From Darwinibacter acetoxidans_A (GTDB lineage Bacteria; Bacillota; Limnochordia; Darwinibacteriales; Darwinibacteriaceae), in assembly GCA_041936745.1 (NCBI GenBank), contig JBHGWS010000018.1, positions 1 to 11,620 of the forward strand: 11,620 nucleotides of DNA, given 5' to 3'. Shown here in pieces: positions 1-5,481 of this stretch. The number at the start of each line of letters is the position of its first letter. Position 1 is the stretch's first letter. The notes under the pieces were generated by a model that did no database searches, was not told where the DNA came from, and saw only the letters and a list, made by a program, of their open reading frames with translations. Both the position numbers and the translations under genes were made by a program.

Positions 1-155
1 AGGGCGTCTACCCCGCACACGCGGGGATCGACCTTATAGACGAGAGATATAACAAGGAACTATGCGGTCTACCCCGCACACGCGGGGATCGACCCAATAC
101 GTCGACGTTTGGACTAGCATATGCGAAGTCTACCCCGCACACGGGGGTTGAACTC
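1..155 (+). CRISPR. Leader-distal end of a CRISPR array (type I-E-like repeats)
   Basis: Three repeat copies are visible: two identical 28-nt repeats at 6-33 and 67-94, and a decayed copy at about 128-155. They are separated by two unrelated 33-nt spacers (34-66 and 95-127), giving a period of 61. Each intact repeat starts GTCTA, contains the hairpin CCCCGC-ACAC-GCGGGG, and ends GATCGACC. That architecture and spacer length are typical of type I-E repeats, so the subtype is inferred from the repeat alone. The hairpin orientation and the decay of the right-hand copy place the leader to the left, outside the window, with transcription on the plus strand. Bases 1-5 are probably the end of another spacer, so the array likely continues leftward. 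No cas gene is present in the window. Confidence 0.93.
128..155 (+). repeat. Degenerate terminal CRISPR repeat
   Basis: The first 16 bases match the intact repeats exactly. The copy then lacks the C that begins the right stem arm and carries several substitutions in the 3' part (ending TTGAACTC instead of ATCGACC), so the hairpin is weakened. Decay of the last repeat at the trailer end is common in CRISPR arrays because new repeats are copied at the leader end. Confidence 0.85.
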
Positions 156-179
156 TTGGTCAGCTGCTTGGGGCTATTT

Positions 180-1004
180 TTACCGGCTTAGTTTAGTCGG
201 GAAAAAGCGCAGTAGCTCTTTTACTTTGGGGAGTTGTTTAAAAAATGCTGTGTTTTTGTCTTTTGGCTTTAATAACTCTTCTACAGTGACGAAATCGTAG
301 TCTTGTGTTTCCAGCAGACTAATGATTTTGGGCAGGGCTAGGGCGGTGTTGGGGCCGCTGCAGTGCAGCAATATGATCGCACCCGGGTGGTGGTACTCTT
401 CTATTTTACTCAGTATTTCTTCCGCTTCGTTTTCGGCCTGATCCCAATCAAAAGAATCAATGGACCAGTTGATGATCTGCCAGCCCAGCTCACCTAAAAA
501 CTCAATACTTTCATCACGCAGTGCTCCGTAAGGCGGCCGCATGAATTTCGGGTAGGTGCCTGTAATTGCTTCGATAAGATGCGATGTGGGATCAAGCTCT
601 GTTTTTAAGATTTCTTCGTTTGTGAGGTTTCGCAGATCACTATGAGTTTTGGAGTGGTTGCCAATTTGATGCCCGGCCTCGTTTATGCGGTGGATTATCT
701 CCGGGTGTTTTTTAACGTTCTCGCCCAAGACAAAAAAGGTTGCCTTAATATCGCGGCTTTTCAAGATGTCCAGAATAAGTGGGGTGTTGCTTTTGTGAGG
801 CCCGTCATCGAATGTTAAAGCGATCTTTTTTTCTGCTGCGCCGCCGCTGAGGTGAAAATATTCAGGATATTTCTCAGCTTGTCTTTGCACCGTTTCTTGA
901 AAGCCCCGCAGATAAGGGGGCATAACATTGCGCAGCGAACCCGCCGCGGCCGCGGCGGCCTGCAGCACAAGGAGAATTATAATGTAAGTTCGCAATTTTC
1001 TCAT
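180..1004 (-). CDS. Secreted polysaccharide deacetylase (NodB domain, carbohydrate esterase 4)
   Basis: This is a predicted metal-dependent deacetylase that removes N-acetyl groups from peptidoglycan or another N-acetylated glycan outside the membrane. With the start at 1004 it is 274 residues. A short basic N-terminus (MRKLR), a hydrophobic run and an alanine tract (about 7-22) form a signal peptide or membrane anchor; there is no lipobox cysteine. The NodB motifs follow in order: TFDDGP (64-69, with Asp66 and metal-binding Asp67), NHSKTH (116-121, metal-binding His117 and His121), RPPYG (156-160), DSFDWD (183-188) and ILLH (His214). All catalytic positions are kept. An ATG at 1019 would add five residues but has no ribosome binding site, whereas GGGAAG lies about 7 nt before the ATG at 1004. 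The gene ends 25 bp from the CRISPR array. The exact substrate is not visible. Confidence 0.9.
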   Translation of the reverse strand: MRKLRTYIIILLVLQAAAAAAGSLRNVMPPYLRGFQETVQRQAEKYPEYFHLSGGAAEKKIALTFDDGPHKSNTPLILDILKSRDIKATFFVLGENVKKHPEIIHRINEAGHQIGNHSKTHSDLRNLTNEEILKTELDPTSHLIEAITGTYPKFMRPPYGALRDESIEFLGELGWQIINWSIDSFDWDQAENEAEEILSKIEEYHHPGAIILLHCSGPNTALALPKIISLLETQDYDFVTVEELLKPKDKNTAFFKQLPKVKELLRFFPTKLSR

Positions 1005-1150
1005 TGAGGTTCTTCCCATCTAAATGTAGTTAAGGCTTTGCTTCTGTTTTTTCCCTCTGTTCCCTTTTTGGTAATTTTTTGCGGCAAAGGGGGAGTAAGT
1101 CCTTTCATAGAGAAGTAGGCTTAAGGGCACTATCTTTGATGCGTACAGTA

Positions 1151-1194
1151 AAACCCGAACGATAAATGTTAAAAGCTAAAAAGCGTTCGTATTT
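1151..1194. promoter_or_regulatory. Inverted pair of PurBox-like sites (putative PurR operator)
   Basis: CGAACG at 1156-1161 is mirrored by CGTTCG at 1184-1189. Against the B. subtilis PurBox consensus (AWWWCCGAACWWT), the left 13-mer at 1151-1163 matches at 11 positions. The right 13-mer at 1182-1194, read on the minus strand, matches at 10. The gap between them is 18 nt, against the 16-17 nt reported for Bacillus. The pair ends 3 bp before the -35 element of the purE promoter, so bound repressor could block RNA polymerase and be released by PRPP. No purR gene is in the window, so the regulator is inferred. Confidence 0.6.
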
Positions 1195-1197
1195 TTG

Positions 1198-1226
1198 TTG
1201 ACCCGGCAGGCCAACATTGATAAGAT
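1198..1226 (+). promoter_or_regulatory. Sigma-A promoter of the pur operon
   Basis: TTGACC (1198-1203) is a five-of-six match to the -35 consensus. After a 17-bp spacer comes TAAGAT (1221-1226), an acceptable -10, preceded by TG at 1218-1219 (extended -10). Transcription should start near 1233, about 20 nt upstream of the riboswitch P1 helix. It is the best-spaced promoter I see in the intergenic region and points at purE. Confidence 0.75.
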
Positions 1227-1252
1227 GAAAGTGAATTTTGTAAGCGAGACTC

Positions 1253-1321
1253 CCTCATATAATCGTGGGAATAGGGCCCGCAAGTTTCTACCCGCCGACC
1301 GTAAATCGGCGGACTATGGGG
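1253..1321 (+). promoter_or_regulatory. Guanine-class purine riboswitch aptamer
   Basis: The three-way junction can be drawn fully. P1 pairs 1253-1259 with 1315-1321. P2 pairs 1265-1269 with 1277-1281 around a seven-base L2 ending GGG. J2/3 contains the conserved GTTTCTACC. P3 pairs 1292-1298 with 1306-1312 perfectly around L3 CCGTAAA. The L2 bases used for loop-loop contact with L3 (A33, U34, A35, G37, G38 in xpt numbering) are present. The specificity base (position 74) is C1314, which pairs with guanine or hypoxanthine; adenine riboswitches have U there. It lies between the promoter and purE, where purine end products would be expected to act. Confidence 0.96.
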
Positions 1322-1385
1322 AAAGCTAAAGTACAGGATATTTTTGGGCTCGGTTTGCATTCGCCTGGACAGATGCCTTCCCTCA
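1317..1385 (+). promoter_or_regulatory. Predicted antiterminator of the guanine riboswitch
   Basis: Two nested helices can form when P1 is open. The outer one pairs 1317-1325 (TGGGGAAAG, the 3' strand of P1 plus four bases) with 1377-1385 (CTTCCCTCA), with one mismatch. The inner one pairs 1331-1337 (GTACAGG) with 1364-1370 (CCTGGAC), also with one mismatch. Together they occupy the 5' arm and loop of the terminator. The downstream strand copies CCCTCA from the 5' strand of P1 (1252-1257 and 1380-1385), so the same G-rich strand pairs with either partner. This is a structural prediction by eye. Confidence 0.65.
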
Positions 1386-1408
1386 GAGGTATTCTGTGCG
1401 GCTTTTTT
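1363..1408 (+). terminator. Riboswitch-controlled intrinsic terminator before purE
   Basis: The arm GCCTGGACAGATGCC (1363-1377) pairs with 1388-1402, which ends TTCTGTGCGGC. There is a small internal loop and one bulged base, and the terminal loop is about 10 bases. Six T residues (1403-1408) follow directly. The purE ribosome binding site begins five bases later. Guanine binding should hold P1 closed, leave the terminator free and stop transcription, making this an OFF switch. Confidence 0.85.
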
Positions 1409-1427
1409 AGTTAAGGAGGAGATCCGT

Positions 1428-1919
1428 TTGGTAAAGCCTTTAGTCGGTGTAGTTATGGGCAGTGTTTCCGATTGGGATACTATGCAAAAAACCTGTTCCG
1501 TACTTGAACAACTGGCCGTTCCTTATGAAAAACAAGTTATTTCGGGCCATAGAACCCCCGATTTAACCTTTCAATACGCCGAAAGCGCCAGGGAAAGAGG
1601 CTTGCAAGTCATTATCGCCGGAGCGGGCGGGGCCGCGCATCTTGCGGGGATGCTGGCAGCTAAAACAACTCTGCCCGTGATCGGCATACCTATTCAAACC
1701 AGCTCTCTCGGCGGCCTTGACTCTCTTTTATCCACGGTGCAGATGCCGGGCGGTGTTCCTGTTGCCACCATGGCTATCGGGGCCGCGGGGGCAGTTAATG
1801 CGGCTTGGCTCGCTGTTCAAATCTTAGGTGTCGCAGATGAAAAAATCGCTCGGCGGTTAGCTTTGGAAAGAGAAAAAATGGCCGCCGCCGTGCAAGAAAG
1901 CAGCGGAAAATTAGTGTGA
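1428..1919 (+). CDS. purE: N5-carboxyaminoimidazole ribonucleotide mutase / AIR carboxylase PurE
   Basis: PurE produces CAIR (4-carboxy-5-aminoimidazole ribonucleotide), the sixth step of IMP synthesis, in the cytoplasm. The start is TTG at 1428, seven bases after AAGGAGGA (1413-1420), giving 163 residues, the usual length. An upstream in-frame TTG at 1344 would run through the terminator and is unlikely. Visible class I features are MGSVSDW (10-16), the HRTPD active-site stretch with His41, AGAGGAAHL (64-72), LPVIGIPIQ (82-90) and LDSLLSTVQMPGGVPVAT (97-114). Two positions differ from the common pattern: SGHRTPD in place of SAHRTPD, and HLAGM in place of HLPGM. The usual partner gene purK is absent, and purB follows after 16 bp. 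The enzyme may therefore use CO2 directly or depend on a remote PurK; the sequence does not settle this. Confidence 0.96.
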   Translation: MVKPLVGVVMGSVSDWDTMQKTCSVLEQLAVPYEKQVISGHRTPDLTFQYAESARERGLQVIIAGAGGAAHLAGMLAAKTTLPVIGIPIQTSSLGGLDSLLSTVQMPGGVPVATMAIGAAGAVNAAWLAVQILGVADEKIARRLALEREKMAAAVQESSGKLV

Positions 1920-1935
1920 AAGGGAGTTTAGGTTA

Positions 1936-3231
1936 ATGATCGAACGTTACACCCGCCCTGAAATGGGGGCAGTATGGAGCGATCAAAATCGCTTTGCTGC
2001 CTGGTTGGAGATTGAAATTTTAGCTTGCGAGGCTTGGGCCGAACTGGGGGTTATCCCAAAAGAAGATGCCGGGAAAATTCGGACCAAAGCCGCCTTTGAT
2101 TTAGACCGCATTCGGGAAATAGAGAAAGAGACCCGCCACGACGTAGTAGCATTCACCAGAAGCGTAAGTGAAAGTTTGGGCGAAGAAAGTAAATGGATCC
2201 ATTACGGGTTAACTTCGACGGATGTGGTGGATACGGCTAATTCCTATTTAATCAAACAGGCGAACGAGATTCTGCTTGCGGATCTAAAAAACTTTTTGCA
2301 AGTCTTGAAAAACAAAGCAATGCAGTATAAATATACGTTGATGATGGGGCGCACGCACGGCATGCACGCCGAGCCGACTACTTTTGGCTTGAAGCTGGCC
2401 CTTTGGTACGCTGAGATGCAGCGCAATCTAGAGCGGTTTCAAGCGGCTGCCAGCGGCATTGAATACGGAAAAATTTCAGGTGCAGTGGGGACTTACGCCA
2501 ACATTGATCCGTTCGTGGAAAGCTATGTCTGCCGGCATTTAGGCTTAAAACCCGCGCCAATCTCCACCCAAACACTGCAGCGCGACCGCCACGCCCATTA
2601 TATTGGTACGTTGGCCTTGATTGCAGCTTCTATTGAGAAATTCGCGGTGGAAATAAGGGGGCTGCAAAAAAGTGAAGTCAGGGAAGTGGAGGAACATTTC
2701 TCGCCGGGGCAGACGGGCTCTTCGGCTATGCCCCACAAGCGAAATCCCATCGGTTCCGAGAACGTCACGGGCCTTGCCAGGGTCATGCGCGGCTACATGG
2801 TGACAGCTTATGAAAACATAGCCCTTTGGCACGAGCGGGATCTTTCCCATTCGTCCGCGGAGCGGGTTATCCTTCCCGATGCAACTATACTTTTAAATTA
2901 TATGCTTAACCGCTTCGCCCGGATTAGCGAAGAACTGATTGTCTTTCCTAAGATGATGCAAAAAAACATGGACCGCTCCCTAGGCCTCACCAACTCCCAA
3001 CAAGTGCTGCTGAGCTTGGTGGAAAGCGGCCTCAGCCGCGAAGAGGCTTACGCGTTAGTACAGCCCGTTGCCATGGAATCGTGGAGCAGGCAGCTGCCGT
3101 TTTTGGAATTAATCCGGGTGAATAAAGAAATAGCGGGGCGGCTCGGCCCGGAACAAATTAAGGCTTGCTTTGATAATAACCGCCACCTAAAACACGTTGA
3201 CAGGATTTTCCGACAGTTGGGCCTGGAATGA
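1936..3231 (+). CDS. purB: Adenylosuccinate lyase PurB
   Basis: PurB releases fumarate from SAICAR to give AICAR (step 8) and from adenylosuccinate to give AMP, so it serves both IMP synthesis and the adenine branch. The protein has 431 residues, the same length as B. subtilis PurB, and active-site numbering agrees: His68 in TRHDV, His89 in WIHYG, His141 in GRTHG, and the flexible signature loop GSSAMPHKRNP at 261-271 with the catalytic serine at 262 or 263. It is a member of the fumarase/aspartase superfamily and normally a homotetramer. The ATG at 1936 is preceded by GGGAG at 1922-1926. In B. subtilis purK precedes it and purC-purS-purQ follow; here purE and purL are its direct neighbours. 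Confidence 0.97.
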   Translation: MIERYTRPEMGAVWSDQNRFAAWLEIEILACEAWAELGVIPKEDAGKIRTKAAFDLDRIREIEKETRHDVVAFTRSVSESLGEESKWIHYGLTSTDVVDTANSYLIKQANEILLADLKNFLQVLKNKAMQYKYTLMMGRTHGMHAEPTTFGLKLALWYAEMQRNLERFQAAASGIEYGKISGAVGTYANIDPFVESYVCRHLGLKPAPISTQTLQRDRHAHYIGTLALIAASIEKFAVEIRGLQKSEVREVEEHFSPGQTGSSAMPHKRNPIGSENVTGLARVMRGYMVTAYENIALWHERDLSHSSAERVILPDATILLNYMLNRFARISEELIVFPKMMQKNMDRSLGLTNSQQVLLSLVESGLSREEAYALVQPVAMESWSRQLPFLELIRVNKEIAGRLGPEQIKACFDNNRHLKHVDRIFRQLGLE

Positions 3232-3264
3232 TATTAAGAGTCTTAAAGAGATGGAGGGCTGGGT

Positions 3265-5481
3265 ATGTTCAACAAGGAACCAAGTGCTGAGCAGGTTCGA
3301 AATGATAAATTATATCTGGAAATGGGTTTAACCGAAGAAGAATACAGTTTAGTCATCAAATATTTAGGCCGCTTCCCGAATTACACGGAAACGGGCTTAT
3401 TCGCAGTCTTATGGTCCGAGCACTGCAGTTACAAAAATTCCAAGCGGATCTTACGCCACCTGCCCACCGAAGGGGATGCCGTCCTGCAGGGGCCGGGCGA
3501 AGGCGCCGGCGTTGTGGACATTGGCGGCGGGAAGGCAGTGGTTTTCAAGATCGAAAGCCACAACCACCCCTCTGCAGTCGAACCTTACCAGGGGGCGGCA
3601 ACGGGCGTTGGCGGTATTTTAAGAGACGTCTTTTCCATGGGTGCCCAACCGATTGCAGTTTTAAATTCACTGCGGCTGGGCGAATTAGACAATGACCGCA
3701 ACAAATATCTGCTGCGGGAAATCACAGCCGGCATTGCGGGTTACGGCAACACTGTCGGCGTCCCCACTTTAGGCGGCGAGGTGCAGTTTGACGCCGCTTA
3801 CGATGGCAACCCTTTAGTAAATGCCATGGCTGTGGGCCTTGTGGATCACGAAAATTTGCAGAAAGGCTTAGCCGCCGGTGTAGGTAATGTGGTAATTTAC
3901 GCCGGGGCAGAAACCGGCCGCGATGGGATTCACGGTGCCACATTTGCTTCCGAGGAGTTTTCCACGGAGAAAGACAGCCGGCCGAGTGCTTTACAGGTGG
4001 CCTATCCGGAAGTGGGTAAGAGGCTTCTGACCGCCTGTTTAGAAGCAGCCCAATCCCCGGCTTTGGTGGGCATGCAGGATATGGGGGCTGCCGGCTTAAC
4101 CAGCTCCTCGGCGGAAATGGCCTCCAAGGCCGGGACAGGCATTGATCTTGATTTGGACTCCGTCCCCCAAAGAGATGAAGGTATGACCGCTTATGAGCTG
4201 ATGCTTTCCGAATCGCAGGAGCGGATGCTTTTGGTAGCTGAAGAAGGCAGGGAGCAAGAGATTATTGATATTTTTTTAAAACACGGCTTGACGGCGGCGG
4301 TAATTGGGAAAATCACGGACACGAAACGCCTGCGGGTCAGCCAAAGCGGCGCGGTGGTAGCGGACGTGCCGGTAGCTTTTTTAGTGGACAACGCACCCGT
4401 TTACGACCGCAGGGCCAAAGCACCCGCCTATTACAGTGAATTTCAAGAACAAGGGGAAGAAATTCCCGAAATAGAGGATCTTAAAGCCACTTTCTTAGAA
4501 CTTTTGGCACAGCCCACGATTTCTTCTAAAGCCGTGCTTTATGAACAGTTTAAGGGGGGCGAAAATGTTGTGCGGGGGCCCGGCTCCAATGCCGGCGTTA
4601 TCGCTGTGGAAGGAACAAACAAAGGCTTAGCTTTAACAGTGGACTGTAACTCTCGCTACATCTATCTCGATCCGTACATGGGCGGTGCAATCGCCGTGGC
4701 TGAAGCCGCCCGCAACATTATCTGTTCGGGGGGTAAGCCGCTTGCCGTTACGGACGGCTTAAACTTCGGCAACCCTTATAACGAAGAGATTTTTTGGCAG
4801 ATGGAGCAATCAGTCTTAGGGATCAGCGAAGCCTGCCGCCGGTTAGGCACACCGGTTGTGGGCGGCAATGTCTCCCTGTTTAATGAAACGGGCGGCAGAG
4901 CCATCTACCCCACGCCAATTATCGGCATGGTGGGAATAGTAGAGGATTTGTCTTTGGTTACCGCCAAAGATTTTCAAAATCCCGGCGATCTTATTTACCT
5001 CTTAGGGGAAACTTTACCGGAATTTGGCGGCAGTGAGCTGCAGAAACTGCACTTTGGCCGGATCTTCGGCCGGCCGCCCCGGCTCGATCTGAAAAGGGAA
5101 AAAGAATTACAAAAACAAGTTAAAGAGGCGATTAAAGCGCGCTTGGTTCAATCAGCCCACGATGTTTCCACGGGCGGTCTCGGCATCGCTTTGGCGGAAT
5201 GCCTCATGGACAAAAAATTGGGTGCAGCGGTGAATTTAGCCAATGACCCTGTAACGGAACTATTCAGCGAATCTCAATCGCGCTTTATCCTCACGGTAAA
5301 ACCGAGTAAGCAGGCGGAATTTGAAGCTATAGCCAAAGATGCGGTTTTAATCGGCGAGGTAAAAGCGGCAAGGGAGCTGACATTTACTGCGGGTGATAAG
5401 CTGATCTTGGCTTTAGACGGAGAGGAAATGGCAGAAGTTTGGAAAGGGGCTTTGCCGTGTTTACTGCAGACAAAAAGTTAA
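3265..5481 (+). CDS. purL: Phosphoribosylformylglycinamidine synthase, small-type catalytic subunit PurL
   Basis: PurL converts FGAR to FGAM with ATP and ammonia (step 4). At 738 residues it is the short form, about the size of B. subtilis PurL, and has no C-terminal glutaminase domain. Such proteins normally work in a complex with PurS and the glutaminase PurQ. Visible motifs are SEHCSYKNSK (51-60, His53), ESHNHPSAVEPYQGAATG (97-114), GGNVSLFNE (about 533-541), the GGSE segment, and SAHDVSTGG (about 630-638). These mark the tandem AIR-synthase-like halves. GGAGGG at 3253-3258 sits six bases before the ATG. Neither purS nor purQ lies in the 33-bp gap from purB or elsewhere in the window. The last 25 bp overlap purF. 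Confidence 0.96.
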   Translation: MFNKEPSAEQVRNDKLYLEMGLTEEEYSLVIKYLGRFPNYTETGLFAVLWSEHCSYKNSKRILRHLPTEGDAVLQGPGEGAGVVDIGGGKAVVFKIESHNHPSAVEPYQGAATGVGGILRDVFSMGAQPIAVLNSLRLGELDNDRNKYLLREITAGIAGYGNTVGVPTLGGEVQFDAAYDGNPLVNAMAVGLVDHENLQKGLAAGVGNVVIYAGAETGRDGIHGATFASEEFSTEKDSRPSALQVAYPEVGKRLLTACLEAAQSPALVGMQDMGAAGLTSSSAEMASKAGTGIDLDLDSVPQRDEGMTAYELMLSESQERMLLVAEEGREQEIIDIFLKHGLTAAVIGKITDTKRLRVSQSGAVVADVPVAFLVDNAPVYDRRAKAPAYYSEFQEQGEEIPEIEDLKATFLELLAQPTISSKAVLYEQFKGGENVVRGPGSNAGVIAVEGTNKGLALTVDCNSRYIYLDPYMGGAIAVAEAARNIICSGGKPLAVTDGLNFGNPYNEEIFWQMEQSVLGISEACRRLGTPVVGGNVSLFNETGGRAIYPTPIIGMVGIVEDLSLVTAKDFQNPGDLIYLLGETLPEFGGSELQKLHFGRIFGRPPRLDLKREKELQKQVKEAIKARLVQSAHDVSTGGLGIALAECLMDKKLGAAVNLANDPVTELFSESQSRFILTVKPSKQAEFEAIAKDAVLIGEVKAARELTFTAGDKLILALDGEEMAEVWKGALPCLLQTKS

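Noticed and set aside
61..125. TATGCG near the 3' end of both CRISPR spacers
   Set aside because: A shared 6-mer at different offsets (61-66 and 120-125) is easily chance and not part of the repeat unit.
182..200. Imperfect hairpin at the end of the deacetylase gene as a possible terminator
   Set aside because: The stem has a mismatch and neither strand has a T run following it, so it does not qualify as an intrinsic terminator.
1020..1150. Promoter for the minus-strand deacetylase
   Set aside because: I looked for -35/-10 pairs on the minus strand and found only poor matches, such as TATGAA without a credible -35, so none is called.
1150..1190. CGAAC...GTTCG resembling a LexA (SOS) box
   Set aside because: The Bacillota LexA site has a 4-bp gap between the half-sites; here the gap is 24 bp, which instead suits a PurBox pair.
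1169..1360. 63-codon minus-strand reading frame upstream of purE
   Set aside because: It runs antisense through the PurBox, promoter and guanine aptamer, whose conserved RNA structure explains the sequence.
2545..2850. 101-codon minus-strand frame inside purB
   Set aside because: It is opposite the highly conserved PurB signature region, and the composition of the coding strand explains the open frame.
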